DNA of 64,000 nucleotides from positions 62,001-126,000 of the forward strand of contig CALUSQ010000003.1 in the NCBI GenBank assembly GCA_944323475.1. The letters run 5' to 3'. Positions 26,243 through 34,913 of the stretch are shown here, piece by piece (the first letter of the stretch is position 1; each line of letters opens with the position of its first letter). The notes beneath the pieces were generated by a model that saw only the letters and a program-made list of their open reading frames with translations, made no database searches and was not told the DNA's origin. A program made the translations under genes and the position numbers. This stretch comes from Candidatus Gastranaerophilales bacterium. GTDB taxonomy: Bacteria > Cyanobacteriota > Vampirovibrionia > Gastranaerophilales > Gastranaerophilaceae.

Positions 26243-26626
26243 CTATACAAATGATAATGCAATCCAAAGACTTATTATCAATGTTAATATTTGAATATTA
26301 GTATAAAAATGAACTTTTTCATATGTGGCAAAATACCCTATTATAAATGGTATCAACAAAAATATTGGAAAAACTATAGAATAAATAACATTACCGGTAA
26401 ATAAATTGCTAATTGAAAACAAAATAATAGCTAAAAAATACAATGCAAAAAGTACACATATAACAACAGACAAATATGCATAAAATTTTATTGCATTTTC
26501 CGTTTTGTAAAGAACAATTTTCCCGATAATAAAGCCTAAAATTAATAAAATATTAGCAAAAATAAGCAAAATTAAAGAAATTGGAAGATTTTGTATAATT
26601 TTCAAAATACTTAACATATAAGCCAT
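26243..26626 (-). CDS. Small integral membrane protein, unknown
   Basis: 127 aa with four predicted membrane helices: ILKIIQNLPISLILLIFANILL, then IIGKIVLY..., LSVVICVLFALYFLAIILFSI and VFPIFLLIPFIIGYF. No domain was recognised. The ATG shares its A with the TAA stop of the upstream hydrolase (TAATG), so translation is coupled. This ties the protein to the BioF/aminotransferase operon, perhaps as a transporter subunit or a membrane anchor for a lipid-linked product. Confidence 0.65.
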   Translation of the reverse strand: MAYMLSILKIIQNLPISLILLIFANILLILGFIIGKIVLYKTENAIKFYAYLSVVICVLFALYFLAIILFSISNLFTGNVIYSIVFPIFLLIPFIIGYFATYEKVHFYTNIQILTLIISLWIALSFV

Positions 26627-27474
26627 TACAAAACCTCACAATCAAAATTCATTTTTCTTGCATCTTCAGGAACATATGAAGAACGAGAATTTAAAAAATC
26701 AATAGAAGTATTAAAAACAAAATCTCTTTGATTATCCATAACAACAAGATGATAACTATTATCTAATTCTATGTATTTTTTAATACTGGAACTAACATTT
26801 TTATAAACAAATTTGGCACTTTTAGAACTTGTCAAATCATCTTCTTTTGCATGCATTAACAAAATAGGTGCCTTAACCTTAAACATATGTTTTCTTGCAT
26901 ACTTAGAGAATTTTAAAAGCTCATATATACAAGACATAGGATAATGATCCAATGCTTCGGTATTCCTTTTTTGCAAAGATGCAATTTTTTTCCTTAATAC
27001 TTCATTTTTCAAACCATATGGTTCTCTTTCAGGAAAAGAATAGTAATATCTTAAAATTGTATGAACAGCTATTGGCATAAAAATGTTGTACCAAGGAATT
27101 GTCCACCCGTCTAAAAACAATGTTGTTGACAAAGATAAAATACCATTAACATCTTCATATTCAGCAGCAATAGCAAGAGCCAGCACAGCTCCCAAACATA
27201 AACCGCCTAAAAAGACCTCATCATATTTTTCAGTCAATGTTTTATAGTGTAATACAGAATCTTCATACCAATCTTCCCAGCGCACAGTTTTTATATTTAT
27301 AGGGCTTGTACCATGACCGGGCAAGCAGTAGCAATATACATCAAAATTCGCTTCATACAGAGCTCTGCCCATTTTTTTCATTTCAAAAGGGCTGCCTGTC
27401 ATTCCATGAAACAACAGAACAGCTCTTTTGCAACTATTTTCATGAATAAATTCAAAATCTAGACTCTGTACCAA
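26626..27474 (-). CDS. Alpha/beta hydrolase with cysteine nucleophile (esterase/acyltransferase-like)
   Basis: 282 aa. The fold is shown by LLFHGMTGSPFEMKKMGRAL with an oxyanion HG and LPGHGTS. The nucleophile elbow is GGLCLGA, where Cys93 replaces the usual Ser of Est30-type carboxylesterases. The acid is in HAKEDDLTSS and the His in LDNSYHLVVMD. A Cys at this place occurs in dienelactone hydrolases and PHA synthases. The start is probably the TTG at 27474. It lies between the aminotransferase (29 bp) and the membrane protein (1-bp overlap). A BioH/BioG-like gatekeeper esterase role is possible given BioF but unproven. Confidence 0.8.
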   Translation of the reverse strand: MVQSLDFEFIHENSCKRAVLLFHGMTGSPFEMKKMGRALYEANFDVYCYCLPGHGTSPINIKTVRWEDWYEDSVLHYKTLTEKYDEVFLGGLCLGAVLALAIAAEYEDVNGILSLSTTLFLDGWTIPWYNIFMPIAVHTILRYYYSFPEREPYGLKNEVLRKKIASLQKRNTEALDHYPMSCIYELLKFSKYARKHMFKVKAPILLMHAKEDDLTSSKSAKFVYKNVSSSIKKYIELDNSYHLVVMDNQRDFVFNTSIDFLNSRSSYVPEDARKMNFDCEVL

Positions 27475-27503
27475 TAATCTTTTCCCGTTTGTCTGACAAA
27501 ATC

Positions 27504-28901
27504 CTATGCTTTTTCCATATATCTTTCAAACAGTTGATCCATAAGTTCTAAAGCCATGTCTATCTCTTCATCTGAAATAAACAATTGTGGAACTAATGTA
27601 ATAATATTTTTGTAATATCCTCCATTATTAAGAATCAAACCGCATTTTTTACCTTTGTAATTTAAATCACCTTTTAATCCGGCTTCAATAATTTCATCAC
27701 ACAAATCTCTTGCCGGAGTATATCTGTCATTTTCGGTAACTTCAACACTCAAAGCGAAGCCTAAACCGTTAACAGTTCCGATATTTTTATACTTTTTCTC
27801 TAACTGTTTTAAACCATCAAGGAATTTTGCACCTTTTCTAGGGATTTCTCTTTCCAATTCTTGACGTCTTTCTTCAAAAATGCTCATTACCTCATATCCT
27901 GCACGAGTTCCTATCGGATTTGCAGCATAAGTAGAATGAGTTCTGCCTGCAGGGAAGACTTTCGGATTAATCAATTCTTCTTTAGCCCACATACCAGCGA
28001 GAGGGTTCATACCATTTGTTATTGATTTTGCAAATGTCATTGCATCAGGTTTTGCATCAAAATGTTCCATAGCCCATAGCTTGCCTGTTCTAAAACAGCC
28101 CATTTGAACTTCATCAACCATAAACAAAATATTATGTTCGTCCAAAACTTTTTTAAGCTCTTTAAAATAACCTTTTGGCGGAACAATATAACCGCCTGTA
28201 CCTAAAAGAGGCTCAACAATGAATCCGCCAAATTCACAATCTTTTGTCTTAGGATCATAAACACCGTTGTATTCACTTTCAAACAATTTTGCAAACTGTT
28301 TGACACAATACATATTGCAAGATTCACATTTTTTATCATACGGACATCTAAAACAATACGGAAACGGTACAAAATGAGCTGTATCTGCAATTGGACCAAA
28401 ATGTTCTCTATATCTGTAGCTTGAAGTTACAGCAGTAGTTCCTATTGTTCTGCCATGATACCCGCCCATAAAAGCAAACATCCTAGGCTTTTTAGTATAA
28501 TTTCTGATAAGCTTTAGCATATCTTCATTAACTTGAGCACCGCCGACATTAAACTGTACGCGACCTTTTATTCCATATCTGTCCAGATTCGCTTTTGCTA
28601 TTTTTTCTGCAAGCAAAGCTTTGTAATCATATACAAATCTTGAAGATATTTGAGGCATTGTATGATATTGGTCCAACACCGCATCTAACACTCTTTTGTT
28701 TTTGTAACCGAGATTGCAGCTTGAATACCACATTTGTAAATCCAAATAAGGTGTATCATTGCCATCATACATATATGACCCTTCACAATCTCTAAAAATT
28801 GTCTGATCATCATGATAGTGTACAGTATCACCCCAAGAACAATATTCCTTGTCCAAAGATTTAATTTCTTCATCAGACAATTTCATTTTGGTGTCGAGCA
28901 T
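27504..28901 (-). CDS. Class III PLP-dependent aminotransferase
   Basis: 465 aa. The PLP-site motifs are GGYHGRTIG (Tyr/His stacking), DEVQMGCFRTGK and the lysine in TFAKSITNG. A cysteine-rich insert occurs between strands: PYCFRCPYDKKCESCNMYC, with six cysteines. Similar inserts occur in GabT-like and aspartate aminotransferase family enzymes. It does not carry the WHPYTQ-type N-terminus of BioA. A strong AAAGGAG precedes the ATG at 28901, which overlaps the end of the HAD gene by 29 bp. The substrate is unknown; the operon suggests an amino compound feeding the alpha-oxoamine synthase or using its product. Confidence 0.88.
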   Translation of the reverse strand: MLDTKMKLSDEEIKSLDKEYCSWGDTVHYHDDQTIFRDCEGSYMYDGNDTPYLDLQMWYSSCNLGYKNKRVLDAVLDQYHTMPQISSRFVYDYKALLAEKIAKANLDRYGIKGRVQFNVGGAQVNEDMLKLIRNYTKKPRMFAFMGGYHGRTIGTTAVTSSYRYREHFGPIADTAHFVPFPYCFRCPYDKKCESCNMYCVKQFAKLFESEYNGVYDPKTKDCEFGGFIVEPLLGTGGYIVPPKGYFKELKKVLDEHNILFMVDEVQMGCFRTGKLWAMEHFDAKPDAMTFAKSITNGMNPLAGMWAKEELINPKVFPAGRTHSTYAANPIGTRAGYEVMSIFEERRQELEREIPRKGAKFLDGLKQLEKKYKNIGTVNGLGFALSVEVTENDRYTPARDLCDEIIEAGLKGDLNYKGKKCGLILNNGGYYKNIITLVPQLFISDEEIDMALELMDQLFERYMEKA

Positions 28902-29568
28902 TTCTCTCTCCTTTTTTTATGTCTTTTATATATTTTTCAATTTCAACAAAAGAGTCAAAACCAATCAGGTTGTCAATTTTAGTATTTTTACCATACTCCA
29001 ACAAGGAACCTTTGGCAAACAAAGTATTAACTTTATCTGCAACACAAAAGTCTGACAAACCGTCCCCTGCGTACAATACCAGTTTTGTAACAATTGTGTT
29101 TCTATTATTGTTTTCCACAACAGAACATTTACAAACACCCGATTTTCTTTTGCAATTTCTGTTTGAATACGGAAAATATGGATAAAATTTCCCATCTTCA
29201 AATTTTAATTTATTAGCATAAATTTTAGCATCTGTAATACCATAATTTGCCAAAATTTTTTCTATAAAATAATCAAATCCATCCGAAACTATAAAAAAAT
29301 CAATATTTTCTGATTTTAAATATCTGTAAAAATCAGGAAATGTTTCGTCTATTTCTATCCCATTAAGAAAATTGTCCACTATGTTTTGTGTCATTTTAGG
29401 AAAAAGCTGCATTTGTTTTTCAATGCATTCTTTAGAGCCAATTTTCCCTTTTAGCCAATCATCTTCAATCTCAAGCCATTTTTTATTAGCATACATCTTA
29501 AGAAATTTATTCAGAGTATCTTCTTTGGTGATTGTTCCATCAAAATCACTAAAAAATTGTAGCTCCAT
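28873..29568 (-). CDS. HAD-superfamily phosphatase (MtnX/phosphoserine phosphatase-like)
   Basis: 231 aa from ATG 29568, chosen for AAGGAGG 4-5 bases upstream; the frame extends 17 codons further. HAD motif I is DFDGTIT (nucleophile Asp and general acid Asp), motif II FIVSDGFD, and motif III/IV YAGDGLSDFCVA. The cap resembles MtnX, the 2-hydroxy-3-keto-5-methylthiopentenyl-1-phosphate phosphatase, and PSP-like enzymes. Four cysteines occur in the cap (NRNCKRKSGVCKCS). It is the first gene of the five-gene operon to bioF. A phosphorylated intermediate in the pathway is implied. Confidence 0.82.
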   Translation of the reverse strand: MELQFFSDFDGTITKEDTLNKFLKMYANKKWLEIEDDWLKGKIGSKECIEKQMQLFPKMTQNIVDNFLNGIEIDETFPDFYRYLKSENIDFFIVSDGFDYFIEKILANYGITDAKIYANKLKFEDGKFYPYFPYSNRNCKRKSGVCKCSVVENNNRNTIVTKLVLYAGDGLSDFCVADKVNTLFAKGSLLEYGKNTKIDNLIGFDSFVEIEKYIKDIKKGERNARHQNEIV

Positions 29569-29613
29569 TTTCCCTCCTTGGATTTCTACAAGGATACTAC
29601 AAATATAAAATGC

Positions 29614-29643
29614 TTGCATTTACCGATTTAGATTATTTATAAT
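29614..29643 (+). promoter_or_regulatory. Promoter for TPR protein gene
   Basis: TTGCAT, 18 bases, TATAAT (29638-29643). Transcription would begin near 29650, ahead of AAGGAG and the ATG at 29671. Confidence 0.6.
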
Positions 29644-29670
29644 AATTCAACAAAGCAAGGAGTATATTTT

Positions 29671-30375
29671 ATGAAAAAATTTATGTCTGCACTATTTTGT
29701 ATAGCTTTAACTTTAATTATTGGAACAAATGTTGTAGCTAAAGAAATAAAAAACGAACAATATTACTACAACCAAGGTCAAGATTATGAAAAGAAAAATA
29801 ATAGACTGGGTGCAACAGAACCATATTCTAAAGCTCTAGAAATAAATCCTGAGTTTGACCAAGCAAGAATCGCAAGAGCACAAATATATTATTTTTACGG
29901 TAAATATGACAAAGCCTTAGAAGATTTTAATTACTTTTATAACAAAACTCCAAAATATGGTCCGGGTGCATTTTATAATGAAAGAATCAATTGCAAAAAA
30001 CAACTCGGTCAATATACTCAAGCAGCAAATGATATGTATGAAGTAATACTCATATACGGTGGACAAGCAAAAGTTCTGACTGAACTATTTGATTTAGTAG
30101 CACAACATCCGGAATTGAGTGACACATTATGTCCGCTTGCTCATTCCGATTTGCTCGAAAAATACAAAGACAAAGCAAAAACAATCAGAGACTATGCTCA
30201 AATGTATAAAGATAAAGAAGGTAATATAACTAATGAAAAATATTATAACTTCTTTATCAATATAGCCAAAACAATGGATCCAGATATTTGTCTTGATGTA
30301 GAATATCCTACAGAAGGTCCAAGAAAAGCTCCTGACGAAGGCCAAGTAACAGAAACAACAATAGAAGTAAAATAG
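29671..30375 (+). CDS. Secreted TPR-repeat protein
   Basis: 234 aa with a signal peptide (MKKFMSALFCIALTLIIGTNVVA). At least two tetratricopeptide units follow: YYYNQGQDYEKKNNRLGATEPYSKALEINPEF and ARIARAQIYYFYGKYDKALEDFNYFYNKTP (each given in part). A third, weaker unit is GQYTQAANDMYEVILIYG. The C-terminus is acidic. It is a periplasmic or surface scaffold; the partner is unknown. It is transcribed away from the HAD operon. Confidence 0.8.
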   Translation: MKKFMSALFCIALTLIIGTNVVAKEIKNEQYYYNQGQDYEKKNNRLGATEPYSKALEINPEFDQARIARAQIYYFYGKYDKALEDFNYFYNKTPKYGPGAFYNERINCKKQLGQYTQAANDMYEVILIYGGQAKVLTELFDLVAQHPELSDTLCPLAHSDLLEKYKDKAKTIRDYAQMYKDKEGNITNEKYYNFFINIAKTMDPDICLDVEYPTEGPRKAPDEGQVTETTIEVK

Positions 30376-31299
30376 CTATATCAATTTTACTTTTATAATA
30401 TTAGATTTTTCATCAAATCCTGTGACCATAAACATACTGTTTCTTGGTAACAAAAACTCTTGTTCATTCCAGTGTTTGCGGTCAATATTAAACAACATAT
30501 CCAAATCAATATATTTTGAACCCTTAGGTACTTCTATTTCTAAAATAGGATTGTATCTTGAAAATCTTTTTGCTATACCAAGCTCTTTTGTTGTTGAGAC
30601 AAAAGAAGAATCTTTAAAAACTTTACCTATAGTGGACAAAGCTTCAACCTGTGAAGGAGTCAATTTATCTTGAAGCGCACGATATAAAGTAATATTTTTG
30701 TCTGTTTTCCATACTTTTTTGTAATCATTAAATATACTATCTATTATATCTATTTGTTTTTTTAATTCCTTTTCAGTCTGTTCATTGTATACTTTGTCTT
30801 GTCGTAAATATCTGTGAATATTTTCAGGATGATATTTATATTCAAAAAGTGATTTCATATCAATAGAAGTAAAATGTTTTTTTAAAGTACCGTCCGGTTT
30901 ATAAACAAAAACATCTTTTTTTAAATTATCAATTAAATAAATTTCATCAATAAAACCATCCGGTGTCCTTATGCATTTTGCTCTCATATCATCACTGTAT
31001 AAATTGCTAAAACCTTCAATAGGCTTGCCTATACTAATATGATTGTCATTAAAATAACGACCGACTTTCATACCTCTGTCTTTTACTATTTCATTGATAA
31101 TTTCTTTTACTCTAGAATCATCCTGCCTAGAAGAAAGTATTCTATTTTGCATAGCGACTTGTGCCCTGCCAATTGCACTTTGACAGTCATACGCCTCTGC
31201 CTCGACGTGTTGTTGCTCATCTGTTTTGACAGTATTTTGCTTAATTACATCAAGAAGCTTTTCTTTATTCTTACTACACTTAACCGAATTAACCTTCAT
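30376..31299 (-). CDS. Probable mono-ADP-ribosyltransferase (R-S-E/ExE class)
   Basis: 307 aa. The C-terminal half (about 175-307) has the three hallmarks of the ADPRT fold. These are Arg207 in ITLYRAL, the S-T-S-like strand SSFVSTT (232-237), and the catalytic E279-x-E281 in WNEQEFLLPRNS, followed by a strand ending FMVTG. ExE enzymes normally modify arginine, as in iota toxin, VIP2 and SpvB. The N-terminal 170 residues have no known domain and no Sec signal. There is no ribosome-binding site. No immunity gene is obvious; the small ORF 63 bp upstream is a candidate. A secreted effector or an intracellular regulator are both possible. Confidence 0.72.
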   Translation of the reverse strand: MKVNSVKCSKNKEKLLDVIKQNTVKTDEQQHVEAEAYDCQSAIGRAQVAMQNRILSSRQDDSRVKEIINEIVKDRGMKVGRYFNDNHISIGKPIEGFSNLYSDDMRAKCIRTPDGFIDEIYLIDNLKKDVFVYKPDGTLKKHFTSIDMKSLFEYKYHPENIHRYLRQDKVYNEQTEKELKKQIDIIDSIFNDYKKVWKTDKNITLYRALQDKLTPSQVEALSTIGKVFKDSSFVSTTKELGIAKRFSRYNPILEIEVPKGSKYIDLDMLFNIDRKHWNEQEFLLPRNSMFMVTGFDEKSNIIKVKLI

Positions 31300-31362
31300 A
31301 ATATGTATAAAAACAAAAACTCATACAAAATTGCTTTTGAATCAAATAAGGTTTAATTTTTG

Positions 31363-31764
31363 TTAAAAAAGGCGTTTAAAAAGATTACCATTTGGCATAC
31401 CGTTTCCAAGTTTTATAATCTGTTTCAAAGCAAAAACCAAAGGATTTTCTTTTACATTTGAAGAAGAAACGACAACAACTTTCGCTATTTCGTAATCATC
31501 AGCTTTTTTAGCTACAATAACATTTTTTTTGGGTTGATATCTAAAAAATTTAACAAAAGGATTGCCTTTTTCCAAAGTACCAACTTCAACATACAACCTG
31601 GAGGTCAGACGGGTTGCATCCAATTTTTTTCTTGCTTCATTTAGTTTATCAAATTTTTTATTGTCACAAGCATATCGTGCTATTCTGGCAAGATCATCGC
31701 TATGCCAAAATCTTGCACCAAAATTCGGGGATTTATATCGATTTGAACATTTGTTTATATACAT
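31363..31764 (-). CDS. Small uncharacterised protein with SPNFGARF N-terminal motif
   Basis: 133 aa, basic, no signal peptide or membrane segment. The N-terminus MYINKCSNRYKSPNFGARF has a hydrophilic start followed by the NFGA motif. The middle is alpha-beta mixed (KKNVIVAKKADDYEIAKVVVV). GAGGAAAA lies before the ATG. It is 63 bp upstream of the ADP-ribosyltransferase and likely cotranscribed, so an accessory or immunity role can be considered. I recognise no family. Confidence 0.6.
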   Translation of the reverse strand: MYINKCSNRYKSPNFGARFWHSDDLARIARYACDNKKFDKLNEARKKLDATRLTSRLYVEVGTLEKGNPFVKFFRYQPKKNVIVAKKADDYEIAKVVVVSSSNVKENPLVFALKQIIKLGNGMPNGNLFKRLF

Positions 31765-31800
31765 TTTGTTTTCCTCTTTTATGTATAAAAACGCTGAATT

Positions 31801-32157
31801 TTATTTTTTGCTCTTATTTTTTATTTTAGGTGCAGTTAAATTAAAACTTCTTTTAATTAGTTCACACAATACCTCTTTAGGTGTTGCAGCAGGATCAACT
31901 TTTATCCAATGTTTTTTATTCATGTGCCAGCCATAAGTAATAGATGAATACTGCATACGTAAAATTGCTCCAATATCAGGCTCGCATTTAACATTCAAAT
32001 ATAATTTTTTATCAAGATAAAAAATCAAAGCAAACCATTTACTATTGCTTTTGTGACGCATTACACAAGTATCTTTGTACTCATCACGTCCAAAAGGATA
32101 AGTTTCTATTGCATCATCTGAAATTAAACAATTTTTTACTAATTGTTTTTTATTCAT
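31801..32157 (-). CDS. MmcQ/YjbR-family protein
   Basis: 118 aa. The family signature is visible: YPFG near residue 20, LYLNVKCEPD, the GWHMNKKHWIKVD block, and a final LIKRSFNLT. These proteins have a CyaY-like fold and were named DNA-binding from one structure; real function is unknown. It lies 6 bp downstream of valS on the same strand and is probably cotranscribed. Confidence 0.88.
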   Translation of the reverse strand: MNKKQLVKNCLISDDAIETYPFGRDEYKDTCVMRHKSNSKWFALIFYLDKKLYLNVKCEPDIGAILRMQYSSITYGWHMNKKHWIKVDPAATPKEVLCELIKRSFNLTAPKIKNKSKK

Positions 32158-32163
32158 AAAATC

Positions 32164-34818
32164 TTACTTCAAAGTTTCGATAAGCTCTTTTATTGCATTG
32201 ATTTGAGAAGTCAACTCATCAGCACGAGCTTGTGTTTCTTCAATCAATTCTTTAGGCGCTTTTTCAACAAAGTTTTTATTTTTGAGTCTGCCGTCTAAGC
32301 TCATTTTTTCTTTGTCGAGTTTTTCTATTTTCTTGTTTTGACGAGCAATTTCTTCATCAAAATTGATTAAGCCTTCCAAAGGAATAATAATTTTTGAATT
32401 GCCGACAACTGTAGAAGCTGATTTTTTAGGCATTTGAGTATCTTCACCCTTAAATTCTACACTTTCAATTCTTGCAAGGCGTTTAAGGTAAGGTACAACA
32501 GCTTCAAAAATAGGTTTTTCAGCCGCACTAGCCAAAACAGTAATATCCATTTGAGCACTCAAAGGAATATTCAAGCCTTGACGAACGTTTCTTAAAGACT
32601 TAATAGTTTCAAAAACAAGTTCCATTTCTTTGTTTTCTGTTTCAAAGACAAACTCTTTTTCATATGTCGGGAAGCTTGCTTTGATAATTCCGATTGCTTC
32701 TTTTTCCTGAGGAATAAGCTGCCATATAGCTTCCGTAATATGAGGCATAATCGGATGTAACATTCTCAAAGCCATATCAAGAACGTATCTCAAAACTCTT
32801 TGAGTATTAGCTTTTTGAGCAGCATCTTGAAGTTGGATTTTTGCAATCTCCACATACCAATCGCAATATTCATTCCAGAAGAAATCATATAAAACGTGAG
32901 CAGTTTCCCCGATACGGAAGCTTTCAATGTTTTCGTTGACCAGTTTTGCCGTTGCATTAAGTCTGTGCAAAATCCATCTGTCAGCGATAGTAAGGTTTTC
33001 CATATCAATAGATTTGTTATCTACACCCTCAAGGTTCATAAGTACAAATCTTGAAGCATTCCAAATTTTATTTGCAAAGTTTCTGCCATATTCAAATTTG
33101 TCTTCGCTCACCTTGATATCTTGACCACCATATGTACACATAGAGGTCATTGTAAATCTCAAAGCATCACAACCGTACTTGTCGATAATGATAACAGGAT
33201 CAACAGTGTTGCCTTTTGATTTAGACATCTTTTGACCTTTTTCGTCACGGATTAAGCCGTGAATATAAACTGTAGAAAACGGTGCTTTGCCCGTAAATTC
33301 AAGCCCCATTGTAATCATTCTTGCAACCCAGAAGAAAATAATATCAAACCCTGTAACAAGAGTGGTTGTAGGATAGAATTTTTTGAAATCTTCTGCATCA
33401 GTATTTGGCCAACCCATTGTAGAAAACGGCCACAAGCCTGAAGAAAACCAAGTATCAAGAACGTCTGTTTCTTGAGTGTAATTTTCAGGATCCGGATTTT
33501 CTTTGGCAACAACCATTTCACCTGTTTGATTGTGATAATAAGCAGGAATTTGGTGTCCCCACCACAACTGACGAGAAATACACCAATCACGAATATTTTC
33601 CATCCAGCCTAAATAGTTCTTTTCCCATTTTTCGGGTACAAACTTAATTTCACCTGTTTTAACTGCTTTTATTGCAGCTTCAGCAAGGGGTTTCATTTTT
33701 ACAAACCATTGTTCACTCAACAACGGCTCGATTGTAGTATGACATCTTTGACATTTGCCAACATTGTGTTCAAGGTCTGTAATTCTTACTAAATCATTGT
33801 GATAACGAAGCATATCAACTGTTTTTTTACGAGCTTCATCTCTATCTAAGCCATGAAGTTCTTCAGGAACTTCTGCACAAGCTTTCATCTTGCCTTCACC
33901 ATCAATAACCCAAATAGGTTTGAGGTTATGGCGTTTAGCAATTTCATAATCGTTAGGGTCGTGTGCAGGAGTAATTTTTAACGCACCGGTACCGAATTTT
34001 TTATCAACATAATCATCGGCAATAATAGGAATTTCTCTTCCTGTAAGAGGAATAACAACTGTTTTGCCGATTAAATCTTTGTATTTGTAATCAGTAGGAT
34101 TAACAGCAATCGCAGCATCACCGAACATTGTTTCAGGTCTTGTTGTTGCAATTACAATAGCCCCCGGCTCATCTTTTAGTGAATAGCTGATTTCCCAAAG
34201 GTGGCTTGACTCTGTTTCATATTCCGTTTCTACGTCAGAAATAGCAGACTGACAACGCGGACACCAGTTGACAATGTAAGAGCCCTTGTATATTAAGCCT
34301 TTTTCGTATAATCTTACAAAAACTTCTTTAACCGCATCAGAACAGCCTTTGTCTAAAGTAAATCTTTCTCTTGTTCTGTCAAAAGAAGCACCCAATCTTT
34401 TGCATTGGTCTAAGATTGCGCTTTTGTGTTCATTTGCCCAATCCCAAGTACGAGCAAGAAACTTTTCTCTGCCAAGTTCATGACGGTTTGTACCTTCTGC
34501 TCTAAGTTGTTTTTCTACAACATTTTGAGTAGCAATACCTGCGTGATCCGTACCCGGAACCCAAAGAGTTTCGTAACCTGACATCCTGTGATAGCGTACC
34601 AAAATATCTTGCAAAGTCTCGTCAATAGCGTGTCCCATGTGCAAAACACCGGTGACATTTGGAGGTGGAATGACAATTGAGAACGGTTTTTTAGGTGATT
34701 TTGCATCTGCTTTAAAACACTCTTTTTCTTCCCAAAATTTGTAAATTCTTTCTTCAGTAGCTTTTGCGTCATATGTAGTCGGCAAATCGCTAAAATTTAT
34801 TGTTTTCGTATTTTCCAT
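32164..34818 (-). CDS. valS: Valyl-tRNA synthetase
   Basis: 884 aa, the normal size. The HIGH-type motif PPNVTGVLHMGHA lies near residues 52-64, and KMSKS is in GQKMSKSKGNTVDP. The editing (CP1) domain includes TRPETMFGD and HDPNDYEIAKRH. The WCISRQLWWGHQIPA block is typical of ValS. The anticodon-binding domain and the C-terminal coiled coil that clamps tRNA (from about 815) are complete. It charges tRNA-Val in the cytoplasm. Confidence 0.98.
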   Translation of the reverse strand: MENTKTINFSDLPTTYDAKATEERIYKFWEEKECFKADAKSPKKPFSIVIPPPNVTGVLHMGHAIDETLQDILVRYHRMSGYETLWVPGTDHAGIATQNVVEKQLRAEGTNRHELGREKFLARTWDWANEHKSAILDQCKRLGASFDRTRERFTLDKGCSDAVKEVFVRLYEKGLIYKGSYIVNWCPRCQSAISDVETEYETESSHLWEISYSLKDEPGAIVIATTRPETMFGDAAIAVNPTDYKYKDLIGKTVVIPLTGREIPIIADDYVDKKFGTGALKITPAHDPNDYEIAKRHNLKPIWVIDGEGKMKACAEVPEELHGLDRDEARKKTVDMLRYHNDLVRITDLEHNVGKCQRCHTTIEPLLSEQWFVKMKPLAEAAIKAVKTGEIKFVPEKWEKNYLGWMENIRDWCISRQLWWGHQIPAYYHNQTGEMVVAKENPDPENYTQETDVLDTWFSSGLWPFSTMGWPNTDAEDFKKFYPTTTLVTGFDIIFFWVARMITMGLEFTGKAPFSTVYIHGLIRDEKGQKMSKSKGNTVDPVIIIDKYGCDALRFTMTSMCTYGGQDIKVSEDKFEYGRNFANKIWNASRFVLMNLEGVDNKSIDMENLTIADRWILHRLNATAKLVNENIESFRIGETAHVLYDFFWNEYCDWYVEIAKIQLQDAAQKANTQRVLRYVLDMALRMLHPIMPHITEAIWQLIPQEKEAIGIIKASFPTYEKEFVFETENKEMELVFETIKSLRNVRQGLNIPLSAQMDITVLASAAEKPIFEAVVPYLKRLARIESVEFKGEDTQMPKKSASTVVGNSKIIIPLEGLINFDEEIARQNKKIEKLDKEKMSLDGRLKNKNFVEKAPKELIEETQARADELTSQINAIKELIETLK

Positions 34819-34913
34819 TCCATAGACCTCTTTAATATTTCAATTGATTATAAAATAGCACAAAGATATTTTGATATCTATTTTATGGAGATATTAATAT
34901 TTTTTATAAAAGC

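Noticed and set aside
27504..28901. Aminotransferase as BioA in a biotin cluster
   Set aside because: The BioA N-terminal motif is absent, and the Cys-rich insert belongs to other class III enzymes. The downstream order also lacks bioB and bioD.
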